From assembly GCA_029204225.1 (NCBI GenBank), contig CM055104.1, forward strand, positions 19,429,295-19,493,294: a DNA stretch of 64,000 nucleotides, written 5' to 3'. This DNA is from Diphasiastrum complanatum (lineage: Eukaryota > Streptophyta > Lycopodiopsida > Lycopodiales > Lycopodiaceae). The notes under the pieces were generated by a model. It made no database searches. It was not told the origin of the DNA and saw only the letters and a list, made by a program, of their open reading frames with translations. Both the position numbers and the translations under genes were made by a program. This document shows, one piece after another, positions 22,791-36,479 of the stretch. Within the stretch, counting starts at the first letter, position 1, and the number at the start of each line of letters is the position of its first letter.

Positions 22791-23379
22791 TTCACTACCA
22801 CGACGAACTTCCAACGACTTGTTTCGGAGTTGTAAATTTTAGAATATTTTTAAAAATGTATTGTTCGGATGCTTGCATATGCTTGGATACATATTCAATG
22901 ATATCCTTCTGTAGTACAATAGATGTGATTGTGATATTATAGTAGCCTAGCGGATTTGTTACATAATGATTAAATACGGGTGGTATAATGTGAAACTTGA
23001 GAAGAATGTACTACTTCTCATTTTTAAGTAGTTTACAAATCGGATTTCCCCATCATAATAGCCATGTCCAAGGAAATAAAAATGGAAATATACAATTTTC
23101 TAATATCAAGAAATCCTCGTTTTCAATACGTGCATATATTTTATGAACTTTTTCGATAGGTTCTATTCTTCTAGATATGTCATTGGATTATTTTTGTGAT
23201 TTCATATTCGAATATGTGTAAATACCAGGTTCTTTATTTTTGTTCGTATTTGAAATTTGCATAATATCGTCTAAAAATATATATGCACGATCAAATGGAT
23301 CAACTTCCATAGTTTCAAATGGATCTCTATTTGTACTAATGATTTCAAAAAGAGAATTTAATGATATGAATGACAGAGA

Positions 23380-23958
23380 TCAATTTCCATTGGTTTCATA
23401 TATACTTTGAAATTTTTGCATGATTTTATTATGATGCAAATTTTGTTCTAAAATCGCACGAAGATCTGATACAAAAATCGATGTTTTTTTATTTCTTAGT
23501 TGACAAGCTATGGGATGATCTAGGATTGATCGGTTTTCAAATTTTGCGATTATAAAATAGTTGAAACGTCTACCTGTTTGTATCAAAAATATATTGATTA
23601 AAGATAATAATTGCAATTCAACCGGATTGATTTTTAACAATGTTTGTATGTATGTAGGAGAAAGAAAGACAACGTATTTTATTCTATTTGGTTCATTTCT
23701 ACAATTGTTACATATATACCAATATTGCATATTTTCTTTATATGTATATTCTGATAGAAAAATATTGCTTAATGCATACGGTGGAATTTTTGAATTTACT
23801 TGTAATAGAGTTTTGTTTCTACTAAATTTTGAGAAACTTGAGCTTCCACATATTGAGCAACAATTCATATGAGATACAATATTCTCAATTACATTTGCCC
23901 ACTTTAGATACAAGGTATGAGTTTCATACCAACTATTACCAAATGATTTGAATTCCAT
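23380..23958 (-). pseudogene. Helitron N-terminal cysteine domain (DUF6570-like)
   Basis: This 192-codon frame has two Cys pairs (NCCSICGSSSF; YWYICNNCRNE) and a hydrophobic block (YVVFLSPTYIQTLLKINPVE), followed by a polar helical end (DLRAILEQNLHHNKIMQKF). It matches the general design of the N-terminal domain seen in many RepHel proteins. The longest surviving piece of the element. Confidence 0.7.
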
Positions 23959-24099
23959 TTTTTTTTTCTATTTATTGTTTGTTGTTTGGCTATGCCTCTA
24001 TTTTTTAATCTATTTTGCGTACGTTCTCTTTTCATATATGTCTTTGTTATCATTTTTTTCATTGTATCAATAAAACGCTCGATTTCTAGTATGAACACT

Positions 24100-24786
24100 T
24101 TCCTTTGTAACTTGATTCCAAGAATGATCTGTATACAAAATCACAACAGATTTTGCATAAGCTAAATAATCATTTTTTATAATCAATTATTTTTTTACAA
24201 CTAATTTTTGAAATTAAACATATTCCTTCAAAATAGATTTACATAACGAAATAGAAAAACTCCAAACTTTTAGTACCCAAAAAAACTTATGTTCTGATTT
24301 TTTTTATACATTTATTTATAACCAAAATGAATTTGGATTATTAATGGTTTATTTTAGCATATCATTAAAAGTTATTTAAAATATTATTGTTGTTATAATT
24401 GTATATTTTGATATTTTCCTATGTTCATAGAAATAAAATTGGGAATGAATTTTTTGTGAAATTATGTACGTTAGTTGTTAGTAAAGTTAGTGGTTATGGA
24501 AGTGACAATTTCCTTCCAAAATATATATACTGGGAGATTATGCATGTTTCTTGAATAAAGATTAATGTTTGAAAATTGAAATTTGGAACTACAATTTGCA
24601 CTTCGCCTTCCAAAAAATTTACGTTCCCAAATTCTATTTCCGTATTTTTCAAAACTATTTATTTGTTGAGCAATTGTTTTTCATGTACAATGGTATTTTC
24701 TATTTGTTTTTTTTCCTGAGTTTTTTGTAACTATTTGTTTTTATATCAATTTTTCATTATAATATACCAATATACATTATATAATT
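24100..24786. other. AT-rich non-coding stretch
   Basis: No gene seen. It should contain the Helitron 5' end, but I could not identify it. Confidence 0.3.
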
Positions 24787-24850
24787 TTGAAAGTAAAAAA
24801 TCAAATAACATTATTGAGTTGATATGTAGACAACTTTCTATTTCCTACCT
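24787..24850 (+). repeat. Direct repeat, left copy (partner 27879-27940)
   Basis: GAAAGTAAAAAATCAAATAA followed by GATATGTAGACAACTTTCTA and TCCTACCT recurs almost unchanged about 3.1 kb downstream. The pair may be the flanks of an inserted 3-kb block or an older duplication. Confidence 0.7.
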
Positions 24851-27310
24851 ATGTTAGGGCCTTTTTTGGCAGGGGATTGGTCCAGCCAAAATGTCCTAAA
24901 AGGGTCAAGGGGCCCCACCTCTAATGGCGGTTCGGCCCTACGTGAGCAACATAGGATTGGCCACTTCCAACCTTGATGGCTTTCTCTATTGCCCCGTGCT
25001 CCCCAACCGATGAGAGTTTTTCAGGCTCTCAGAAATACAGTTGCAAGGAGGGGGTGCTATCACTTTTGGTGCAATAATTCACTAGCTTTCTAGGGTTACG
25101 GTTCCGTAAAACTTATGATCACTGATTCGGGTTAGGATCTTGTTAATGTCTCTTTCTCCATTGAATTCGGCTTACAGTTAATAAAAATCTTACATGGGCT
25201 TGAAACCGATTTATTGCCTATGATGTGCTCGTGGCGTGCAAGTTATACGCACCGCTTTGTTTGATAAGCAGTGGTATTTTCACCGATCGTCGGGTCTAGG
25301 TATTTCGCTAGACAGTACCGACGACGGGTGTGACTAGTGCGACACTTTAACCAAGGTGGTGTCTTTCAACCACGGATGGTGGACTTTCCGCTCTGGTGTT
25401 TCACATAGGTCGGGTCCAATTGACATGCTTCATAATTGACAAAAACGGAAAAAACGCTTCACAACTTGAAAACTTCAAATAGCATAGTAACAATAGGTTA
25501 GTCATAAGGACTATCAATGCGATTTGAGTAACATCTACCAACTACTTGCTTGCTATCCACAAGAGAGACGCTTATTGTGCAAGTTATAGCACATAGAACG
25601 ACACGAGTGGAACAACATTCAAAATTTTGGTAATTCTAGAAACTTCACACAATGAGACAACATTTCATCAAGCGTTCTACCAATCCTTACATTTGTCTAA
25701 ATCCAACATAACATGCTTACAAAAAAATCGTACACCAAAGAATTGGCATTGCATGTATTATATTGCAAAAATTGCTTACAAATCCCTTCATTAGGCATAA
25801 CATGATTTTATATCCCATTTCGATTTAACTTAAAAACTTACAAACAGAGCTTTCATGAAACTGGAGTGACTAGAAAGAAAGTTCAAGTCAAAAAACTCAC
25901 CTCAATGTGCAATTAGGTAGCCAGAATGTGTGGAAACTCTAGTCATGAACATTGTAGCAAAAATTCAGAGCTAGTCATGTTGACACAGTTTTCTCCACTT
26001 TGCACATGTCCGATCGAATTGGTTTAAAAAAAAAATGAAGAAAATCAAAGTTTCTAAAATATGAACGGTGCGATTGGAAAGTTAACGGTTCAATTGAGAG
26101 AAAACTGAACCGCAAGTCTGTCAAAACAAAAAAAAAAGGCCAAAAAGATATAATGGCTAAAAAATCAGCAACCCATCACTCACACTCTCTATCACACACA
26201 CACTCTCTCTCTCCAAACAAATCAAACACTCCAACCGTCAAGTAATCAACAAATGCAAGCATGGCTACCAACAATCTTATAATGCAACAATTTACAATGA
26301 GCTCTCTCTTGTGCAAACTTTCGAGAATGAAATGACATAAAGCATGATACTTTGATTGATGGGAACTCTCAGCTCATGATCCAAAACTATACCTACATGA
26401 AATCACCAACACACACAAGTTAAAAGGTCTCAACTTATCATGAGCATCAAACGAAACTAATCATGAGAATTCCATACCAAACTCCATAAAAATCACTCTC
26501 AAACACAACCTACTCCATATGGAAGTATCCCCCACTCAACAGTGGGACACTCTCAAACAAACAAACATGCAAGTAAGTAACTAAGCAACTCTCAAGCAAT
26601 CACCAATGAGCAACTAACATCTCCAAGCACTCGTCAATCAATACATACTCAACCCTCGAGCTTCCTCCCACACATGATTGAACACTAACTCTCTCAAACA
26701 ACCAACTAGCATGGGAACAACATAAGGCAAATACACTAACCACATAATAGAACTAACTATCCAAATAAGCAATTCTCAAAAATGGATCCAAAACTACTAG
26801 CTCTCAAAAATCATCAACTTCCAAATGTACCAACTCCTAAAAATACTAAACATTCAAAAGTACTAACATACAAAAGTACTAGGCTAGGGAGGCCATTCAA
26901 GTTTCCCCTTTTTGTACACCCTAGAAGCCCAAAATGTCAATGGCTAGTAGGTGTACCTCCCAATTTTTATAGCCTCCAAGGTGTTTTGGCATTTATTATC
27001 CAAATTTTAAGTGAGGCCCTTTTACAACTATTATTTTTAGTAGGCGGCCTTCATTTTTCTTTGGGTACCTGTGTTTTCGGCCTTTCTTCGATTTTTCAAG
27101 GGCCGTGCGCCTACTGCTCATTTGTCTGGGTTTTGGGTAACTACTTGGCCCGCATATTTCGTTAATTGCCCGTAAATTTTCCAAACTTTGCCGTTAGGGT
27201 TTCTGTGACTCCTTGACACTGAATCCATATTTCCTGGTCCCGTTTTTACCCGAAACTTTTCTTTCTCAGATTTCTCTTCTATGGTTGACTTTTTCGGCAT
27301 TCTTGACTAG
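24851..27310. other. Unknown 2.5-kb block between direct repeats
   Basis: The first 600 bp is markedly more GC-rich than the neighbours and includes a hairpin at 25288-25323 (CGTCGG...TCTAG...CTAGA...CCGACG). From about 26150 to 26780 the strand is A/C-rich with short AC and CT runs. No coding domain is seen; the frame at 26782-27165 has no family resemblance. It may be a non-autonomous transposon. Confidence 0.35.
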
Positions 27311-27805
27311 GGCTCCCACGACAACACGGTTTCCCTGAAAAATACACCGAGTGATCATATATTAGTTAAAATGGACTCAGTAGAAGGTGAGATTTTAGCC
27401 CGGTCATACCGGCTATTTTTTTACAACTGGCCATTTTTTTTGAAAAGCCGTAAAATATTTACCAGCCATTTCTAAGGCCGCAAAATTTGCTCTAGTCTCA
27501 TTTAGGACGGGCTGGGACCCAATTCTAGGTGGACCGGCACTTTTGGCTTGGTCTTACAAAACTTGACCACAAAATATTTTTGACGGTATTTTGAAAAGTC
27601 AATTTCTTACTTTTAAACTGTGTCTAGCCACTTTAGGGGCAGGCTGGGACCCACCAAACCTAAGGCAAATTTGTGCCGATTTTTCTCTAATAACCGGGTT
27701 TTACATGCTGGTTTTTTCAATTATTGCGAACTTAAACTTCAATACTAGCTCGATTTTCCGTGCGGAAATGTTGGCTAACAACCTATCAAGTTCTCTATAG
27801 TCTAT
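27311..27805. other. Repeat-like non-coding stretch
   Basis: Contains two related phrases about 120 bp apart (GACGGGCTGGGACCCA and GGCAGGCTGGGACCCA), suggesting internal duplication. No gene. Confidence 0.3.
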
Positions 27806-27809
27806 ATGA

Positions 27810-28035
27810 AAAGCAGAAAAATAGATAACATTATATAATTGATATATGTATACAACTATTGAAATTGTTGCAATATTCTGAAAGTAAAAAAACAAACAAC
27901 ATTATTTACTTGATATGTAGACAACTTTCTATATCCTACCTACCAAATTTTCTATATATAAATATTGAAAAGTAGAAAACTAGAAATATATAATTGATAT
28001 ATGCATATAACTTTCAAAATTGTTGCAATATTCTA
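27810..28035 (+). repeat. Local direct repeats and right copy of the 24.8-kb repeat
   Basis: 27810-27877 and 27965-28035 share AATTGATATATG.ATA.AACT and AAATTGTTGCAATATTCT. Between them, 27879-27940 is the right copy of the repeat at 24787-24850. Confidence 0.65.
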
Positions 28036-28039
28036 TAGA

Positions 28040-29322
28040 GAGCTATATTCAACATACAAATCAAGGTTTTGTAAAAAACGGGAATAATATGAACTTACAA
28101 AGAATGTAAGACTTTGGAGCGTGAAATTGGGTGACACGATCGTTGCTATACAGACAAGATTTGCTAATCCAATTAAGTGGGGAACGAGTCATAGAGCTAC
28201 GCATATTAATCCAGCATACAATAGGCAGAAATACTGGAATCAATCGACTGTTTCTAGCTGAATTCCGAACTTTAAAATCCAAGTTAGTTTTTGTAACTGA
28301 TTATCAACTTTACTTAATAACGAGGTGTAGATGTAAATCAAGAAAACCGTGATTATCAATCTACCTACTTACGAAATAGTCCACGAAGATTAGAGTGAGA
28401 AAGAGTTATTGAAACATTGTGATATTTATTTGTACAACTTCTATCACTTGCAAAATAGTACATGCTTCAATTTTATTAAAAAACGAATTAAAACCTTTCG
28501 TTAGAATTGGTTTCTATGATGTAATCTATAATTTGAAACTTTATGCAATATAAAAAGACCTCAGAGTACTAATCCGAACATCAAAGTGAGTAAGAATCAA
28601 AGTTTAGGCAATTTGCAATTACTTTAAAGTCGGTTTTCAAGCTACAGTTCAAGGCTCAAAATTCAAAGATTCAAATTCCGGGCTATAGTTTCCAAATGAT
28701 TCAAATTAAGTGGTACAGATAATCCATATTTGAATTTTGCAGTGAAATTATTGCTAACATTAGACTAGGTAAATGAATATTTTATCATGCGGCATGCCTG
28801 AACTTTTGCTAGAAATGTCTATTTATTCTTTTCGACCGCTACAATCTGAATCTCCTTTATGGTGGCTCCACAGAAATGCAGCATGTAGTTTAATGAGAGA
28901 ATCAGAGGTACAGAAATGAGAAGAAAAGAAAGCGGCGACATCTACACATGATAGAGATGAAGCATCTAGGAAAACCCGTAGAAAAGTGATTTGAAAAGCA
29001 GTTGAATTGAGAGAACATGTGCTTTTAGAAACTTTTAGAAAGAAAATTTTCTAGAGAAAGAAAGACACGGTATAAATCGTGATGGCAAGAGAGATAAAAA
29101 GAGGAGTGAGGAGGAGGGAGAGTGCGGAATTTTCATTTTCTAGGGTTTTTTTAATTTTGGGAGAAAAATAGTGATCTTGGCCATTGAAATTACATCAAGT
29201 GAAAATTGGGTTTTTTTTTATTTTTAAATACCAATATTAGGTACGAGACTTACAGTTAAATGACAAGTCACCCAACGTCATTTGTATTCAAAGTGCATGG
29301 AATATAGTTAGATACCATCCAT
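28040..29322. other. Non-coding stretch, nothing recognised
   Basis: Short frames on both strands at 28061-28352 have no domain I recognise. The remainder is AT-rich. Confidence 0.3.
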
Positions 29323-29518
<196 letters not shown>

Positions 29519-29707
29519 CAAATCCCTAAATTTTCAACTCCCAAAATTCGATAGCAATTGCATTAAAATCAGATAACAATTGCACACACATCAAATAAAC
29601 AGTACCAATATGCAACAACTACATTACCATCAATCCAACCACAATAAACACTGCTTTGAAAACACATTGTGAAAATGATTATAGATTGAATAGTAATTCT
29701 ATTATAT

Positions 29708-29860
29708 AACCAATCCCAACCCAACCCAACCCAACCCACTCAAGCCCAACCCAACCCACCCCACTCAAACCCAACCCAATATCAGATCCAACCCAACCCA
29801 AACCACCCAATCCCCAACCTATTCAAAACCCACCCAAACTTGAACCAACCCAATCCACCC
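29708..29860 (+). repeat. Degenerate (CCCAA)n pentanucleotide array
   Basis: AACCCAACCCAACCC-type units with substitutions over about 150 bp. Not the plant telomere repeat (TTTAGGG or its complement). It is low-complexity DNA next to the gene remnant on the minus strand. Confidence 0.85.
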
Positions 29861-29868
29861 TTGTCACC

Positions 29869-30963
29869 CTAGGGTATTGCATACTGGTTTCGGGCAACTC
29901 CTCCACCCAAGCACAGAGAAAACCACTGGCATCTTGTTTCATTAGTAACCTCAACCAAACGCAAGATATTAAGCTTTTCAATACCCATTCCAAAATTCTT
30001 ATCTTCAACCATTTTGGTGGTAATTAGCTTGAACCACTGTTCTCCATGCTTAGGATCAACTATTCCAAGAAGTTTCGTCATCCGATTCCCATATTTCTTT
30101 CGTAAACGCGTTTCCATATCACTATGGCTCCTCGGATCAGATGCCAACTCTGACCTCTTTTCTGTAAGCTCTTTAAGGTCTTTTTGAAGATCATGCTATA
30201 TACATAAAAGTTTACTGATGTGTAACACCATTTTTACATAAAAGTAATCAACAAATAAGGGGGGCAACTCATCTGAAAACAATACATACGTTATAGACAA
30301 TTTTGATACCAATACATACATTATAGACAATTTTAGCTAGCATAAATCTCGTCAATTGGTCATTTATTTCAACCCACAATGGATCCCAACATGACTTAAT
30401 GTCATCATTCAGTTTTATTTCAACCCCAACAATACCATGCAAATATAAAACAAATGACCCTTTGTCCTCTAGGTATCCTTCCATTCTGAATGTTTCTTTC
30501 ATATTCTTCTTCAATGGTCCTACTTGACAGACACTCTCATGAATGTATAGTCTACAGAGAGTAAGGAGGAGGTGTATTTCTTACTCTCCTCGGATGTTGC
30601 ATGGTTGTTGAAAGCATTTCGACATGGAAATTTTGTGGGATATTGGCAATCTCCTCATCCCCAAATTTTCCTTTCTTCTTCTTCGTGTGCTCCTCAATGT
30701 CTTCAACAAGAAAATCATCAGTCTTCTTGAATATCTCCGATTTTTATTTCCAACACATTTTGAGTTTCTTACACAACATTCATTTTTGCACAATTATCGT
30801 ATGCTTCTTCCATCTGTGTAGACATCTCCTTGTCAGGCTCTATTGCTTGCAATTCACTTGTTTGATGGTCATCCTGGTCTTGGAGTCTTGTTTTGCAAAA
30901 ACAGGTTAAAAACAGGCATCGGTAACGAAAACGAATATAGATAGAGTTGGAGAACTTTGCCAT
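29869..30963 (-). pseudogene. Possible spliced gene remnant, unknown protein
   Basis: Minus-strand pieces read like protein rather than noise: 30963-30769 (acidic, ETQ-type), an interrupted segment near 30760-30590 (GDIQED ... DIEEHTKKKKGKFGDEEIAN), 30514-30269 (GYLEDKGSFVLYLHGIVGVE, then WVEINDQLTRFMLAKI) and 30147-29869 (METRLRKKYGNRMTKLLGIV, then a helical charged part). The last piece is preceded by TATATAG, a possible acceptor, and the third is followed by a 30-bp tandem duplication. The family is not recognised. It could be an old host gene or a transposon gene. Confidence 0.35.
30281..30340 (+). repeat. 30-bp tandem duplication
   Basis: AATACATAC.TTATAGACAA plus TTTT is present twice in a row (30281-30310, 30311-30340). 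It interrupts one of the minus-strand gene-remnant frames. Confidence 0.85.
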
Positions 30964-30983
30964 GGAAACGAATTCAACATAGG

Positions 30984-31043
30984 CTAAAAAGTAGATGCCC
31001 TGGCAGCGAGCTACCAGGGCATCGATGATTCTATACTTTTTAG
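30984..31043. repeat. Foldback hairpin with an asymmetric loop
   Basis: Left arm CTAAAAAGTAGATGCCCTGG (30984-31003) pairs perfectly with CCAGGGCATC (31014-31023) and, after a 10-nt bulge, TACTTTTTAG (31034-31043). That gives twenty base pairs in all, closing a 10-nt loop. This could be a MITE core, a terminator-like structure or a small-RNA precursor. No gene is attached. Confidence 0.85.
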
Positions 31044-31500
31044 TACTAGGGAATTTTGAGATATTCTTGTTCTTATACTTTGGATTTGTCTTATTTACAA
31101 TATTTGGAGCTTTTGAACAGATTTGTTGTTTCTAAAATAAGGATCTAGAAAATAGTTGGCTTCCAAAGGAGGGAGACATAAAGTTTCAATTTTCTAGCAT
31201 GCAAATTTGCTGGTTTTTGCTATACGAGTTCCTTAGGAACTCGATGTTTAAAGATTATTTGAGATCACTACAATACTGAGACTCTGATTTCATAATTCAA
31301 CTTCCTATATCTAAGCATCTTGACTTGTCCTTACTATCATAGGTTCATTCCTATTCGAAGTAAGATTGAATTGAATTGAATGATATCAACGGACTCAAAT
31401 CGACAACAAGAACTATCTTAGATGTTTCAGTTCTGAAATAGGATGGGCAAAACACATCTAATCAAAACATGTATGTGATTCTCAACATTTGTTGTGAGGG
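31044..31500. other. Non-coding stretch between palindromes
   Basis: No gene seen. Confidence 0.3.
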
Positions 31501-31528
31501 CAAAATAGAGCAAGAGGCAGCAAACTAT

Positions 31529-31710
31529 CTTGGCATGCCGGCGTGCCAAGGCAGTTCACTACCATGGCAAATTTTTTTAGCCATGGCATCATTGGCATGG
31601 AATGCAAATGCTGGACTTTTTGGATTGCACAATCTTTCAAGAAACCAATGCTGCCATGGCTAACAACGTTTGCAAAAAACAATTGCCATGGCAGCGAACT
31701 CCCTGCCAGA
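31529..31710. repeat. Cluster of CCATGG-centred palindromes
   Basis: A 22-bp near-perfect palindrome (CTTGGCATGCCGGCGTGCCA plus AG, one mismatch in 11 pairs) lies at 31529-31550. It is followed within 160 bp by four further TGCCATGG / CCATGGCA copies. The phrase GGCAGCGA.CT is shared with the loop of the foldback at 30984-31043, so the two may be one element family. Confidence 0.6.
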
Positions 31711-31739
31711 AGAACAATGCACAAAATATAAAACAAGGA

Positions 31740-34516
<2,777 letters not shown>

Positions 34517-34867
34517 TGCGTCCTGGTGGTGTAAATCCGACTATTCCTTGGTTGGGATAGTGAAGCTCTTACCTTTTATCCGATTCATAAGCTAACAAAC
34601 GTCCTTTTTTATGTTTTAGTCCACATGATGGTTTCAAGAAGCTGCAGCGTTGGGTTATGGGGAGCCCCTACCTCCACCTAACCTTTTTGTTTAGACTATT
34701 ATTTGTTGTATGAAGAAGGTCGTTGAGTTACATAGATTTATTATTGACACTGATGGGGCTACATGTGCTTCTGCTGGACATGAGGATAAGATTATTTGCT
34801 AGATTGATTTGCTACATACCATTGATTGGGTAAAGATTTATCTTGAGTTTGTAAGAAGAAACAACCG
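34517..34867 (+). other. Interior leader of the direct-repeat element
   Basis: The unique interior begins where the left repeat ends at its CT run. No primer-binding site matching TGGTATCAGAGC or other common tRNA ends is visible. Short frames only. Confidence 0.4.
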
Positions 34868-36035
34868 TTGAGCCTTGTGAAAAATCTTTATAGTCGTCTT
34901 AATGATTTTGTTGAAAAGTTTGAAGATGAAGAAAAGCTCTGCAATTCGCACATCAAAAAAGTGTTTATGTGTTTAGAAAATGAAAACGGTATTTCTCCTA
35001 CTGTCACTACCCCTTCTGCTTCTGATGCTCCCACCTCTCCTCACCCACTTGTTTATACTAAAGACCTTGATGAAGACAGTGCCTCTCAACTTGAGATCTT
35101 TTCTCAAGATATTTGCGATATTGGTGACCTCTCCTCTTTTGATTTCTTCCAATCCAAAAACTGCCAAGTCCCTTTTGTTCCTACTAGAATCATCGAGTAT
35201 AAATCTACTCTTACCTCTTACAAGCTTTGGAGTCTCCCTTCTGTTAATTTCCTTGCACCAATACCTAATGACCTTTGGATTCTGATGACTCATTTGACAA
35301 AAAAAGAAATGCAAGTCTGCAAATTGGCCGCTTTGCTCAAAAATCCTTCACTTGAGACCCCTGTTTCTTTTGATACCATTATTAGCATGAACAGATTTGA
35401 ACCCTCTTGTTGCCTCTCTGAGCAACTTTGGGCCAGGACTAGAGGACACTTTGAGACTGGCTTCAATAGAATGAACCTACACCAAGCCAAAATTTGGAAC
35501 TAGAAAAGACTCTTTTTCAAATGTAGATGTGGTGAAAAATGTAAAAATAGTTCTTCCATCATTTGGTTTGATCATGCTATCTGGTTCATTATGAATAACC
35601 TTGCCAAGTTTTTTTCCTAGTACTTCCCTCCAAAATCAGATAAATGCCTTCTTCCTGTGGCTAAATAAATCTGCTAGGGATGTGGTAAAATCTCATATTA
35701 CTTTTTTCTTCATCCGCCAATACATGATTGATGCCTCTATTGAACTTGCTAAGGACTCCTCCGCCAAATTACTTGCACCTTTAGGAGATGCCGAGAATAT
35801 CCGGGAGATAGAACGCCTCTTAAAACGTCCCAGTTTTTTTACCCTCCAAGACAAGTACTTCCAGAAATCAAAAAAAAGGACGGGCTCTTTTAATTTGAAC
35901 AACCTGAACTCAGTCATTTCCGATTCAGGAACGGGGAAGAAAAAGCGTGTCTCAGATTACAAAGCAAAGGAAGGACAGAGCAGTGCCAACAAAGAGGACT
36001 TACCGATCAAAAAGTTGAATTTTAACAAATTCTAA
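34868..36035 (+). pseudogene. ORF1 of the direct-repeat element, unknown protein
   Basis: Frame 34868-35503 (211 codons) plus 35601-36035 (144 codons), with about 100 bp and a few stops between, read as one broken protein. The first part is Ser/Thr/Pro-rich, then FVPTRIIEYKSTLTSYKLWS. Between the frames is a small Cys cluster (FKCRCGEKCKN). The second part ends in a basic, Ser-rich tail with GKKKRVSDYKAKEG, which could be a nuclear-targeting or nucleic-acid-binding tail. No family is recognised. Its position upstream of the RT fits an ORF1 or the N-terminal part of a single large polyprotein. Confidence 0.5.
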
Positions 36036-36479
36036 TCGATGTGTAGGATGAAGAAGACAGTGTTAGAAGACAAATCAACATTTCAGCAACTTCGGACGTC
36101 TCCAGTTTTCTACTAGTAGACACTTAGGGAGACTTTTTTTACATTTACGTTACCGGAATAGAGTATCTGAGTTTATCCATGTGAAGCATTTTTACGCTCA
36201 CGTTTTACGCAGAATTTTTGGTACTGTTGACGAACTCTTTTATGATATTACTTTCGGCTGGACTTATCTACCAAGTGTTAAATGTGAATGGTATTTTCCT
36301 TATAATGTGTTTGCCATTTTGATATAGATAACATTCATCCTTGTCAATGTTACTCTTTTAACTGTTTCAAGAACTTTATCTCTGAAAAATTTGGCCATGT
36401 CGTTTGCACAGACCGTAAGATTATTAAGAGTTCTCTCTTATGAAAATCATTAGAAAAAGGCCTAAATCATATAACTCTA

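Larger units (their letters stand above)
21060..24100 (-). mobile_element. Decayed autonomous-type Helitron
   Basis: The order on the minus strand matches a Helitron RepHel protein: a basic start (MKRERTQNRLKNRGIAKQQT, 24038 downwards), a zinc-cysteine domain of the DUF6570 type (23958-23380), a Rep-domain block (about 22780-22690), the post-Rep block (22448-22122), and Pif1-type helicase C-terminal motifs (21632-21066). Stops and frameshifts separate all of them. I could not define the 5' TC or the 3' hairpin-CTRR ends. Confidence 0.75.

Noticed and set aside
26782-27300. Frames at 26782-27165 (+) and 27118-27300 (-)
   Set aside because: They overlap each other, show no domain and lie in repeat-like DNA.
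29708-29860. Interstitial telomere repeat
   Set aside because: The unit is a degenerate CCCAA pentamer, not TTTAGGG or its complement.
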